Shown here: positions 39,600-50,288 of the stretch, one piece after another | How the letters are laid out: each line of letters opens with the position of its first letter | How positions within the stretch are numbered: position 1 is the first letter of the stretch | Origin: Conchocele bisecta | Taxonomy: Eukaryota > Mollusca > Bivalvia > Lucinida > Thyasiridae | Direction of reading: 5' to 3' | Assembly (NCBI GenBank): GCA_029237695.1 | Contig: CM055271.1 | Location: forward strand, 38,374,462-38,438,461 | DNA length: 64,000 nucleotides | Translations under genes and position numbers: made by a program | The notes under the pieces: model-generated | Told to the model about the DNA's origin: nothing | Seen by the model: only the letters and a program-made list of their open reading frames with translations | Databases searched by the model: none

Positions 39600-39700
39600 A
39601 TGTGCGGGGACGACGACTTTCACATCACGGCTTACGGTGCGCATGCGTAGTATACTACGCGCGCCAGTAGGCCTCCCAATATGTCGAAAAGTCCAGGACG
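39600..39700 (+). promoter_or_regulatory. CpG-rich promoter-like segment (copy A)
   Basis: This is a local island of CpG in AT-rich DNA just upstream of the captured exon. It includes TGCGCATGCGTA (NRF1-like) and ACTACGCGCGCC. Promoter function is inferred from composition and position only. Confidence 0.3.
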
Positions 39701-39708
39701 GAAATTGT

Positions 39709-39996
39709 ATGAAACGGCGTCGGCCAAAAAAAAAGGCGAAATGTCTGAGGGACAGGCAGTACAGAGAGAGAATGGTTAATATTGGCGACCAGATCACCAA
39801 ATGGAAAGAGTTACGTGGATATTTAGATTTGGACTCGAACAGAGATTTTTCTTCTCAACTGCCGATACTTCACTGCGCATGTCAAAGATGTGATATGATT
39901 AACCGTGTCACGTGCCGCGTATTGGTAAAAATAGCACGAGGTCGGAAAATACCCTTACTGGTCGCGGCATATAAAATGCGATTTAACACCAATTAA
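39709..39996 (+). CDS. Captured 5' exon fragment inside the TTAA element (copy A)
   Basis: The frame starts at ATG 39,709 with a basic run (MKRRRPKKKAKCLRDRQYRE) and continues through VNIGDQITKWKELRGYLDLD. The first 50 or so residues look like a real N-terminal exon. The basic run could serve as a nuclear localisation signal, and the motif resembles N-termini I recall from uncharacterised bivalve proteins. After SSQLP the composition becomes unconvincing and the frame probably runs into intron or non-coding DNA. An upstream ATG at 39,681 leads into a different frame across a run of nine A. The preceding 130 bp are CpG-rich and include TGCGCATGCGTA, close to the NRF1 site. The family is not identified. 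Confidence 0.35.
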   Translation: MKRRRPKKKAKCLRDRQYRERMVNIGDQITKWKELRGYLDLDSNRDFSSQLPILHCACQRCDMINRVTCRVLVKIARGRKIPLLVAAYKMRFNTN

Positions 39997-40329
39997 CACG
40001 CGCCGTAATTAAAAATAACTCGTTAATGGGTAGACAAATGGCTCATATAAGGCATGACAGAAAATGAAAAGTAGTAGTTCAGTGTAACCTGCTGCGTGGG
40101 CATGTACCTTTAATTGATAATATATTTCCATTTACCAGCGATGATTATACAAGCAATCATGTGGACAATTTTGCTGATCTGCCTTATACAGACGTATGGT
40201 TATATGGAACAATTATTAAATGTTTCGGTGTAATTTAAGTGTATGCATATGGGTATATCCACTTGTAAAATGTTAACGGACATTACTATTTATTCTCTGT
40301 ATTTATTTTTTGATGTGCAATGCCATACA

Positions 40330-41258
40330 CTTGATCAATTGGCCATCTCACCATGCCCAGTATAGCACGTGATCAGTCGGCCCTGCCGAGTATAGCACCT
40401 GATCAGTCGGCCATCACACCAGGACTACTTTAGCACTTGATCAGTCGGCCATCGCACCAGGACTAGTATAGCACTCAATCAGTCGGCCATCACACCAGGA
40501 CTAGTTTAGAACTTTAGAACTTGATCAGTCGGCCATCACACCAGGATTACTTTAGCACTTGATCAGTCGGCCATCGCACCGGGACTAGTTTAGCCCTTGA
40601 TCAGTCGGCCATCGCACCAGGACTAGTATAGCATTCGATCAGTCGGCCATCGCACCAGGACTAGTTTAGAACTTGATCAGTTGGCCATCGCACCAGGAAT
40701 AATTTAGAACTTGATCAGTCGAACATCGCACCAGGAATAGTTTAGCCCTTGATCAGTCGGCCAACTCACCAGGACTAGTTTAGCCCTTGATCAGTAGGCC
40801 ATCGCACCAGGACTTGTATAGCACTCGATCAGTCGGCCATCGGACCAGGACTAGTTTAGAACTTGATCAGTCGGCCATCGCACCAGGACTAGTTTAGAAC
40901 TTGATCAGTCGACCATCGCACCAGGAATAGTTTAGCCCATGATTAGTCGGCCATCGCACCTAGACTAGCTTAGCCCTTCATCAGTCGGCCATCGCACCAG
41001 GACTAGTTTAGAACTTGATCAGTCGACCATCGCACCAGGAATAGTTTAGCCCTTGATCAGTCGCCATCGCACCGGGACTAGTTTAGCCCTTGATCAGTCG
41101 GTCACCGCACCAGGACTAGTATATCACTCGATCAGCCGGCCATCACACCAGGACTAGTTTATAACTTGATCAGTCGGCCATCGCACCACGACTAGTTTAG
41201 AACTTGATCAATCGGCCATCGCACCAAGACTAGTATAGGACTTGATCAGTCGGCCATC
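40330..41258. repeat. 38-bp minisatellite, copy B
   Basis: Same unit and order of variants as copy A, with one unit missing near 41,000. The last unit is intact (GATCAGTCGGCCATCG) where copy A is degenerate. Confidence 0.95.
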
Positions 41259-41279
41259 GATTATGGGGGTGTTTTTTGG

Positions 41280-41468
41280 GGATGTTTTGACCAGAGATGG
41301 GGGTGTTTTGACCAAAGATGGGGGCCTTTTGACCAAAATTGGGGCGTTTTGACCTGCTTCCCCATCGCACCAGGACTAGTTTAGCACTTGATCAGTCGGC
41401 CACATCATCCTGCGTTACAGACAGAAGTGGTGGTGGTCGGGGGGGGGGGGGGGATGGGGTGGTGGAGG
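41280..41468 (+). repeat. Short G-rich repeats and poly-G tract, copy B
   Basis: Counterpart of 37,709-37,900, with a shorter poly-G run and small indels, as expected for a length-unstable homopolymer. Confidence 0.75.
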
Positions 41469-41844
41469 GTGTAGTGTAGTCATAGACAATAACTGGTGGT
41501 GGTGGTGATACACATTGTTCCCAATGTGGGATATAGACCGGAACTTTTAGGACGCCAAATGTAGATGGCTGGTGTGTGTGGGGGATCATTGTTTTGTGTC
41601 CCCGGCGGTGGTGCGGAGCACAATGATGAATTACTGATGAATTACTGTATTGAACACACATGTATATGCACTGTGATACCGTACGTCACAATCCTCAGTT
41701 TTAAATTGTTTCTGTATCGTAAAACTGAAAATGTATTCATTTTGAAAAACTTAAAATTTTGGCAGATGATCGAAATGAAAACCGGATGTTTGCATTCGAA
41801 ATGAACCGGTGCATCGGTATATTTTAACCGCACGATGACCCACT

Positions 41845-42188
41845 GTATATACCATACCATATCCGTACGGATACATCGTATATACGAACGGATATCGTAT
41901 GTTTGTATAATATTCGTATAGTACGTTTGTATAGTGTAAACAAACTGTACTCTACGAGGATACGGTAAGTTTTTACAGCAAATAGCGAAAGAATGACCGC
42001 ACAAACGGTATCGCGAAAGAATGACCGCACAAACTGGACCGCGAAAGAATGACCGCACAAACGGTATCGCGAAAGAATGACCGCAAAAACGGGACCGCGA
42101 TTGGACCGCAATTAGACTGCAATTTCAGAGGGGATGAATTGCAATTCAAGGACTGCTGGATTGCAATTCTTGGTAAGAGAATCGCAGG
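41845..42188 (+). repeat. Composite repeat: TA-rich, 28-bp tandem, family C end (copy B)
   Basis: Nearly identical to 38,270-38,611, including the four 28-bp units and the terminus TTGGTAAGAGAATCGCAGG. Confidence 0.75.
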
Positions 42189-42988
42189 CGGGAGTGTATG
42201 TACATAGGAAGGATTTAATGAGTCAGTATGTGTGAGTCACATAAGTATGGATATTAAACTATAATGCGTTCTGGATCAATATGTTGTGAATTCACGATGG
42301 AACATATGTTGAGGTCATTCATGAGATTGTTTGGTACTAGAAAGAATAAAAGTTATAAAAATGTATTGTGCGGTCATAATACAATCTATAGTGAATGCAT
42401 ATGTATGTATATGTATAGCAGTTATGAAGGTTATTGTTTCTGGGAATACATACAATGTAATCATATATGTTGTAGTCATATAATGTCCTAACATGGTATG
42501 TGTAAGTGTCATAACTGTGTATTGTAATATCTCAACCATATGTGCAATATAATATATAATTCTTTAAATGCATTAACATTAACATTATATCAGAAAGTTC
42601 CCACCATCCGTGTCTATACACACCAACATACAACATATATTAAGATCGTAAGAGACCAAACAGAGACACTTATTTTCACATGCACGTATTTAGGTAGTTG
42701 CAATTGCGATTCATGGATAAATAATGTACACAAATCAACCAAACAACCACTTTTCAGTACAACACCGCAATTCCCGTCACTGGAATTTTCAACTAACCGG
42801 GTTTGAACTAACCTGGAAGCGAAACATGTAAAGCTAAACATTGACACATAGCTGATATGAGGCCTCTAAATCATTAGCATTCGTTACAGCATATTATGTT
42901 ATATACTGTATATGTGACACGCATAGACGCTGTCAATATTGATTTCAGTGCAGGAGACGGGACTTTCATTGATGAGAATATATGTTAA

Positions 42989-43675
42989 AGGTACATGCCC
43001 ACGCAGTAGGCACAAAATGTTCTTTATAGGAATTAAATAAATGTATAATTATGTCACTATTCCACCAGTTCTAAAAATTACGAGTGCCCGCTATACAAAT
43101 ATAATCATTTATTAAATATCAATTTACTGTTAGCGACGCGCGGCCGTAACAGTCTATTTTGATAATGTGCGGGGACGACGACTTTCACATCACGGCTTAC
43201 GGTGCGCATGCGTAGTATACTACGCGCGCCAGTAGGCCTCCCAATATGTCGAAAAGTCCAGGACGGAAATTGTATGAAACGGCGTCGGCCAAAAAAAAAG
43301 GCGAAATGTCTGAGGGACAGGCAGTACAGAGAGAGAATGGTTAATATTGGCGACCAGATCACCAAATGGAAAAAGTTACGTGGATATTTAGATTTGGACT
43401 CGAACAGAGATTTTTCTTCTCAACTGCCGATACTTCCTGCTGGCATGTCAAAGATGTGATATGATTAACCGTGTCACGTGCCGCGTATTGGTAAAAATAG
43501 CACGAGGTCGGAAAATACCCTTACTGGTCGCGGCATATAAAATGCGATTTAACACCAATTAACACGCGCCGTAATTAAAAATAACTCGTTAATGGGTAGA
43601 CAAATGGCTCATATAAGGCATGACAGAAAATGAAAAGTAGTAGTTCAGTGTAACCTGCTGCGTGGGCATGTACCT
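42989..43675 (+). mobile_element. TTAA-flanked transposon with captured exon (copy B)
   Basis: Same element as in copy A, flanked by TTAA at 42,985-42,988 and 43,676-43,679. It was duplicated with its surroundings and is not an independent insertion, because the flanks match as well. Confidence 0.8.
43282..43459 (+). CDS. Captured 5' exon fragment (copy B)
   Basis: Counterpart of 39,709. It has the same basic start, and the frame ends earlier (after GMSKM) because of an indel near 43,437 that changes the reading frame. The early frame loss supports the view that only the first 50 or so residues are an exon. The change E to K in KWKKL is one of few differences. Confidence 0.3.
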
Positions 43676-43899
43676 TTAATTGATAATATATTTCCATTTA
43701 CCAGCGATGATTATACAAGCAGTCATGTGGACAATTTTGCTGATCTGCCTTATACAGACGTATGGTTATATGGAACAATTATTAAATGTTTCGGTGTAAT
43801 TTAAGTGTATGCATATGGGTATATCCACTTGTAAATGTACGGATATTCGAGGAAATAGAAACTGTAATACATACTAACATGGCCGAAGTAAATGAAAAG

Positions 43900-44740
43900 A
43901 AACGCGCAATTGCCAGTACCACACTATGTTAAAATAGCCTAAATGAGGCGACCATTTTGAATAAAAACAATTACAAATGACTTCAAAATCAAGTGTGTCA
44001 AACTTACTGATTTAACCGCCTAACAGAATGCAGTAGTATACATAAGTAAAGCAAAAATAAACATTATATTCAATAACTTTCTAGTTTTTGGAAAATATGG
44101 CGGCCATATTAAATTAAACACGCACGCTCTTTAAGAAGAGCATACATATTTATCTATATTTGTAATATCGTATCTCAGATGAAAATCAAACTAATATGCT
44201 CATATCAGCTTAGTACTAAGGTCCACCACAGTGTATATACTGCTGCCTGATCTTGATGAATATTTGGCGTCCATCTTGGATTCATATGGATTTGATAGCC
44301 CCCATCTATGTTTACAATTAATGCATGGTATCCAAAGGGTTTTCTGCGTCTGTCTGATCAAGATACAAGTGCGTATTTGTTTTCATTCATCAAATAAGTA
44401 CACATTTCAGGCTAAACATTGATGCTTGGCGGCCATATTGAATATGTTGATACTCTCAACGATAGAGGCGTCCGAGAAAAACCGAATTGCTTTGTATATG
44501 CCCCATAAAACAATAATCACCAATAAAACATACTTTATCGGAGTGTTCCGTAATGTTATGTAAGTACATATTATATTATCAAAATAGAGTGAGCTTTGCA
44601 CTCATTTGACCCATGTGCACTTAATGACCCCAAAAATGACCTTGTCCCACCTGATTTTATTGACCGACACCGGATTCGTGTTCAGGATGATATAATTCAT
44701 TGATTTAAAGTAGTTGTTGCTTTTGCTCTCTCGGGTTGAA
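43900..44740 (-). repeat. Dispersed repeat family B, inverted copy
   Basis: On the minus strand this repeats the organisation at 30,838-31,800. The shared flank (44,587-44,740) comes first. Motifs of the type ATGGCCGCC or ATGGACGCC follow at about 44,428, 44,267, 44,100 and 43,946, spaced 154-167 bp. The tRNA-like head seen at 30,661 is absent here, so the head is not an essential part of the family. Confidence 0.6.
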
Positions 44741-44980
44741 CATAATTCATTTTATGGGCGCTTGCCCCCCTACTATATCGGATGGAGACTTAAATAGTCG
44801 ATCCCAACATGCAAGGTCATCGAGCCAGTGCCGTCGATAAATCAAAGCATTTATAAAAAATGTTTGCAAACAATTATGATGGATTACTAATTCGGTTTAA
44901 AGCGATTCCATGGATTACATAAGTGCCTGTGAATTATTCAAAGTGTTTATTGGATTACTTAATATAAAACTATCGGATTA

Positions 44981-45148
44981 TTGTCTGTCCCACGAAGTGC
45001 TGCCCCAGATTTATAGCTATAAAAACACTCCAAACTGCTTATTTTTTTACTTAAAACAATGTAAAAGTATTTTTTTAGAAATGAGCCTACTTTTTATTTC
45101 AAGAAAATCCGTCTAATAACAAAGATATTTCGAATAAACAGTCATGGA
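44981..45148 (+). mobile_element. Remnant of MITE family A
   Basis: TTGTCTGTCCCACGAAGTGC followed by TATAGCTATAAAAACAC resembles the left end of the complete copy at 58,624. It ends near AAACAGTCATGG. Strongly diverged; the boundaries are approximate. Confidence 0.35.
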
Positions 45149-46189
45149 TGGGCTTTTGCCTTATAAATTCATTTCACCGAATTTTAGTTGTTGACAATAA
45201 AACAAGAAACTACTATTGCAATAATCACTTCCGGTAAACAACAACAACAACAACTATTATTGCGAACTGAACACAAATTCTTAATAAATTTGTGTATTAA
45301 CATCAATTTCTGGCATATAACTTAAACAATTTGTATTAAAATATACCAATTAATCATTTAATCTTCATATATTTAGCGAATAGCATTCATCCATAAGGTT
45401 CTAAGTCGATCTGATACTATTGCTAATACGTCCTAATGTATTGTAAATTGTGAATGCTAACGAACTTGATTCGATTAAACTCGTGACCTTCACCAATCAA
45501 TCAGCATTTAGTAAACCAAGTTGTCCGCCGGAAATTCGTCCGGCAAAGAAACTGGCTCACAGGAAGTGACTGTATACTTCCCCCGGAAATGACGTATATA
45601 TGGTGTTCCCAAGTCATACCATTAGAGAATATAGATTTACACCGGTGTCGATGTGCGAGGATATGTGCAATCAATTTTGCGTGGTAGGAACAGGGTGCCA
45701 ACCTCAGCTTGGCGTTGTCAATATATATGAAAGCTGTAGCAGATGATGATGACATCATGTTGTATTTTGATCAAATTCTCGGCATTTTCTTCTGGAATTG
45801 TTGTACGAACACCGAGAAATGGAGGCTCGATTCCTTAAATTTTCAACCTGGTAAGATTTGCTCTCATAAATACAAGGTTAGTGTCTTTTTTTAAATGATG
45901 AAATCCAGCAAGCAGTTCGATGCTAGAAACATGTTGAAAATCTGACCGCACGTGACATTTTAACATTGCAACCCTGCATTCAATTCTTGATTTATGGCTA
46001 TTACTTCATTATAGGACCGAAATTCAAAAAAATAAAAAGATGACTCATTGCTAAATTTTGCTGAAAAATGATTTTATGCCAAAAAAAAGAGTTTTAGGGT
46101 GTTTACATAGGTGTAAAAGTTGGGCAGGTTAACGTGAAACAGACAGTAGTTAAAGCGCCAAGTCAAATTTGTAGACTTTCAAGTGTCGG
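45149..46189. other. AT-rich DNA with a (CAA)n microsatellite and ETS-like motifs
   Basis: A short CAA tract lies at 45,238-45,255. ACTTCCGGT near 45,229, GGAAGTGAC near 45,563 and CCGGAAATGACG near 45,586 resemble ETS and CRE sites, but no transcript start can be shown. A 61-codon frame at 45,709-45,894 with a GTAAGA inside has no recognisable domain. Confidence 0.35.
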
Positions 46190-46440
46190 ATTTAAGTGGA
46201 TATCAAAGATTCTGATCGATACCTGGCGGGGATTGCCTTGCCGGTATTGATGTCAACTGTCTAATTTGTTCTCATTCAAGTGTAGGATTTGTTAATACTA
46301 AGTACATGATTTATCCGCATTCAAGTGTAGGATTTGTCAATTCTAAGTACATGATTTGTTCGCATTCAAGTGCAGGATTAAGGAATATCAAAGCGTCTTG
46401 AAACCTGGCATGGATTGCCTTGTCGGTTATCGAGTTAAGC
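46190..46440 (+). repeat. Local degenerate repeats upstream of the retrotransposon
   Basis: A 45-bp unit (CATTCAAGTGTAGGATTTGT followed by about 25 bp) occurs 2.3 times from 46,273 to 46,380. A longer diverged pair flanks it: CTGGCGGGGATTGCCTTGCC near 46,223 and CTGGCATGGATTGCCTTGTC near 46,404. It lies about 340 bp before the gag start and could be a remnant of a 5' LTR, but no matching 3' LTR was found. Confidence 0.5.
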
Positions 46441-46776
46441 TCAACAAACGACTGAGAGAAATAGGAATTACAAGAAACAAACAAATTCTGATTTTCCAAT
46501 ACATGTTTAATAAAGTTATGACTGTATTCCCTATCTTTGTGATGAAACTGGCCGTATAACCGCCACACACACATTTGGTCCCGCGAGGCGGATATACGTT
46601 AAGGGGAAAAGTTTATACATGAATATAAGAACAAATACACGTGTGTTGCGCTATACAGTCCTTTGTGACCGTAATGCTTTGCTAAAAGGGTAAACCATAA
46701 CTGGATACAAGGAACACGGACATATTACAGTATCTGAGTTGCCACTTGTGTGCCTAGTCACACAAAACAGTTCACC

Positions 46777-48174
46777 ATGTCAGTAACTGGATCTAAGGCA
46801 ACGAGAACCAGATACACAACTATTCTAGAGCGTGAGTTAGTCAATGCATGAAAATTACTAGGAAATTTACCTGATGATGATAATGAACACCATGATTATC
46901 TGAAGAAGTTAAAAGCAAGCAACCATCGGTTGAAGGAGTCCAGTGATAAACTCGCAACAGCTAGAGATGGACTTATAGTGGCTCTAGAGTTAGCAGAAAC
47001 CACGGAACATATTGAACGCATTGTCGATGAAGATGGTGCCCTAAGCGACGATTGCATACATGACCTGCTTTATGTAGAAAAATCAATTGCATGTAGTAGG
47101 AAAAAACGTCAAAGTGAACGTACTTATGAGGAAACAGCTGAAGGAAGGGCAATGAACGTAGAACAAATGTTTTAGTTGCCGCTTAAGATGCAACAACAAA
47201 TACAACAAATCATGATGTTTCAACAAAAACAGATGGAAAGGCAAGATGAAACTTATCATTTCATTCACAAAGGGGAACAGGAAAGAGGAACGTCAACGAA
47301 GCTCCCTCAATTTGAACTTGCCTCGTACTCCGGAAATAAACTGAAATGGTCAGAATTCTGGGATGCCTTTGAGTCAACAGTACATACAAATAGGGATTTT
47401 TCCAACATTGAAAAGTTCAATTACTTAATAAGCAAATTAACGGGAGATGCGAAATTTGTAATTTCCGGGCTTAACCTGTCCAATGAGAATTACCATGTGG
47501 CAGTTGGACTGCTGAAGGAAAGGTACGGAGATGAACAAACTGTGATTGATTCGCACTATACAAAACTGATTAATCTTGTACCCGCGAGTAACAGAACACA
47601 TAGCCTTCGAGAATTGCATGACAAACTGGAAAACCACCTTCGTAGTCTTGAATCCATGGGGCAAGATGTCAACCAAAACGTCTGTATCTCCATAATTACG
47701 TCTATGTTACCTAAGGATGCCCTTGTACAGCTCGAAATGAAGAAAGGAACCGAAAACAAATGGACAATACCCACATTAAGAAGGATGTTAAATGACTATA
47801 TCTGTGCTAGGGAAAGAGAGGAACGATATACAAATAAAGAGACTACCTCGAATGTGAATAAAGTTATCAGTGATACAAGTCATTAAGATAGACACTCCGC
47901 AGAGGCATTATTTGCAGCACCTACAGAGCCACGATTGCAGACCCGGTATGGGGACTCGTGTCGTTATTGTGAAGGCAGCCACTGCAGTGATGAGTGTAAG
48001 GTGTATGGAACGTTAACCGCCAGAAAACAGAAGCTAAAGGGATATTGTTTTCTTTGCCTAAGACCAGGAAACCGAGTGGGTGATTGTAGGTCAAAGAAAG
48101 TGTGCGTATATTGTAAACAGAGAGCTCACCATCATCGAAGTTTATGCCTATCTAAATTTCCTGAATCGAATTGA
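46777..48174 (+). pseudogene. gag: BEL/Pao retrotransposon gag with zinc knuckles (decayed)
   Basis: From ATG 46,777 one reading frame carries a BEL/Pao Gag (DUF1759-type) region. Typical features are LPQFELASYSGNKLKWSEFW near 47,305 and the C-terminal region through about 47,830. Three cysteine-rich knuckle-like motifs follow at about 47,960-48,155 (for example CRYCEGSHCSDEC), as expected for nucleic-acid binding at the Gag C-terminus. The frame is never shifted here but is cut by four stops: TGA at 46,849, TAG at 47,173, TAA at 47,884 and TGA at 48,172. It cannot make a full Gag without readthrough. An old or damaged copy is the simplest reading. Confidence 0.9.
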
Positions 48175-48879
48175 GAAAGTGCACATTTAGTTGAAGAACT
48201 ATTTACTGAATATAGAGAGGAGCCACCAACGGAGAATGTTCTCATCTCAGCCAGAGAAATGGTGTTAATACAGACATCATTGACAGAAATTGTGAACCCA
48301 GAAACCAATGAAAATGCCGAAATAAGAGTGTTGATGGACTCTGGAAGCCAAAGAACATACATCACGGAGTCGTTGGCACATAAACTCAGCTTGACTTGAC
48401 TGGGAGAATCTCAAGAAATAACGTTGGTCACATTTGGCTCTAGCACATTTAAGGTTATTCAAAAAACACCAACGAAAAACATAGCCATGAAACAAAAGGA
48501 TGGCGAATTGTTGAATGTAACAGTTAATGACGTACCAAGTATTACCGGCACTATTCACAGACAGCCGGTCAGGTTTACCTCTACTGAAAACTGGAAATAT
48601 ATATTCAGTTCAGTTGAATTGGCAGACACACTGCCGTTAGAAACGGAAACATCAAACGTAGAATTGTTGTTAGGAAACGATTACTATTTGGACGTTATCC
48701 TGGAGCAAAGGGTGAAAATCCAACCTGGATTATACTTGTTAGCTTCCAAGTGTGGATGGATTTTGACTGGCCGTACTAATACATCGGACAATCCAGATGT
48801 CACGGAATCGAGCATGTTGATACTCACATATGGAAATGACATTGAAAGGGAAACTAGTTTATTATGTAGTGTTGATTAA
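48175..48879 (+). pseudogene. pol: BEL/Pao aspartic protease region of Pol (decayed)
   Basis: Continuing in the gag frame, VLMDSGSQRTYI near 48,330-48,365 is the DSGS active site of the retropepsin-like DUF1758 family. NVELLLGNDYYLDVI and SKCGWILTGR further on are typical of the stretch after the protease. One in-frame TGA lies at 48,397. The frame is lost near 48,875, where the sequence continues in another frame with the conserved linker to the reverse transcriptase. Confidence 0.88.
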
Positions 48880-49800
48880 TCTGTACTCAAAAGACTTGAC
48901 TTGGAAGACTGACTTTTGGAATTTAGAATCTTTGGGTATATCAGAAACAGCTAAAGATCTCGGCGATGACCAGTCATTACATCAATTTGATGAGACAATG
49001 ACGTACAATGACGGAAGGTATTACGTTACATGGCCATGGAAGGATAAATTACAGGAGCTACCTGTAAATCGCGAGTTAGCGTTTGGACGCTTGAAGGGTA
49101 GCAAAATTGAAAACCAACCCAGTCCTTATGAACGAATACAACGCAACAATTCAAGAACAACTGAAACTGAGAATGTGCTCAAAGGTCAGAATAGTGTGTG
49201 ATGCATCGGCAAAAACGAAGAAAACAAACAACAGTTTGAATGAATGTCTGTATCGTGGACCTGTTCTGTTGTAAGATCTAAATGGCTTGTTACTTAGATT
49301 TCGATTGAATGAAATCGCGTATGTTTCAGATATAGAAAAGGCATTTCTGCAACTAGGCCTGCAGCCCATCGAACGGGATGTAACTAGGTTGTATGGCTTA
49401 AGGACTGCAATGTGTCCAGCATACATCCAAACAACGTTCAATAACTCAGATTATGTCGGGTCCCATTCGGAATAGTCTCCAGTCCATTTCTACTCGGAGC
49501 GACACTCGAGCATCATCTCCGAACTGTTGGTACCGAAGTCTCTGACAAGATAAGAACGGATATATATGTTGATAACATGATAGTGGAACTGATTATATAA
49601 TGAAAGCTACCGAGATATACACCGAGTCGAAGACAATATTTAAAGATGCATCTATGAACCTACGTGACTGGATGTCAAATAGTCAAGAGGTATTACGTGA
49701 AATACCTGTCTATGATCAAGCGCATGGAGAATAAGTAAAAGTATTAGGGCACTGATGGAATGTAAATGAAGACACATTTTCGCTGTGTCGCTCGCGTAAA
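48880..49800 (+). pseudogene. pol: BEL/Pao reverse transcriptase region (decayed, deletions)
   Basis: Pieces of the reverse transcriptase lie in three frames. TDFWNLESLGI near 48,910 is the usual linker. VSDIEKAFLQLGLQP near 49,325 is the first catalytic-aspartate motif. RVPFGIVSSPFLLGATLEHH near 49,457 follows in another frame. IYVDNM near 49,565 is the catalytic YxDN form seen in this family. The span between linker and first motif is shorter than expected, indicating deletion. Further stops occur at about 49,596 and 49,730. Confidence 0.88.
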
Positions 49801-50247
49801 GTGTACCCACTACAGCATGTCACGAAGAGAGAAGCGTTGTCTCAAATCGCATCGGTATATGATCCTTTGGGTCTATTTTGTCCAGTAACGCTAAAGGGAA
49901 AGGTGTTCCTTCAAACATTGTGGTCTAAGAAAATTTATTGGGATGAACCCGTAAGTGACGAATATCAAAGTATATGGAGTGGCATTAATCACAACCTTAC
50001 AACAATCCCAGATATTCAGCTTCCGCGATACATTGGACTGGATGGACATGTTTCTTACAAACTATTATGTTTCTGCGACGCTTCTAAGAAGGCATATGCA
50101 ACAGCAGTGTATTTACACCAGTCCAATGGCAAGATAAGCGACATATATCTGATATTTGCAAAGACGCGTGTTGCACCAGTTAATGACGTGACGATCCCAA
50201 GGCTGGAATTACTAGCAGTTCTGATAGGAACCAGATGTGTTGATTAA
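49801..50247 (+). pseudogene. pol: BEL/Pao Pol, RNase H region (Peptidase_A17-type)
   Basis: This 148-codon open segment contains TKREALSQIASVYDPLGLFC, the hallmark start of the Pao-specific region after the reverse transcriptase. LLCFCDASKKAYATAVYL and KTRVAPVNDVTIPRLEL follow, corresponding to the RNase H fold. It ends prematurely (TAA at 50,245), and the C-terminal half of RNase H is missing before the integrase part begins at about 50,305. Confidence 0.9.
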
Positions 50248-50288
50248 GAGTGATAAGAAACTATCTACATTTGTGCAGAATCGAATAG

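Larger units (their letters stand above)
39415..40109 (+). mobile_element. TTAA-flanked non-autonomous transposon carrying a captured exon (copy A)
   Basis: Terminal inverted repeats AGGTACATGCCCACGCAG are flanked on both sides by TTAA (39,411-39,414 and 40,110-40,113), the target duplication typical of piggyBac-type elements. The first 120 bp match the left end of the element at 52,014 (GTTCTTTATA, GAATTAAATAAATGTATAAT). The middle then switches to a CpG-rich stretch (GCGACGCGCGGCCG, TGCGCATGCGTA) and a coding-looking exon. It carries no transposase, so it would need one in trans. Confidence 0.8.
36628..40266 (+). repeat. 3.6-kb tandem duplication, copy A
   Basis: ATGTTAACGG at 36,631 recurs at 40,270, an offset of 3,639 bp. 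Similarity then runs to the end of each copy at about 98-99% by eye, with small indels. It holds the 38-bp minisatellite, a G-rich tract, the 28-bp tandem, repeat family C and a TTAA-flanked element. The left edge is inside a family D fragment and the right edge is TATCCACTTGTAAAA. TAAA-type microhomology is present at the junction. Confidence 0.93.
40267..43836 (+). repeat. 3.6-kb tandem duplication, copy B
   Basis: This is the second copy of the block, about 3,570 bp. It is shorter than copy A because of a one-unit deletion in the minisatellite and other small indels. It ends at TATCCACTTGTAAA before unique DNA (TGTACGGATATTCG). Either a recent local duplication or two haplotypes wrongly placed in series would look like this. 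Confidence 0.93.

Noticed and set aside
46190..46440. 5' LTR of the BEL/Pao element
   Set aside because: The repeats are suggestive, but no second LTR, primer-binding site or TG...CA ends could be shown. Kept as local repeats only.
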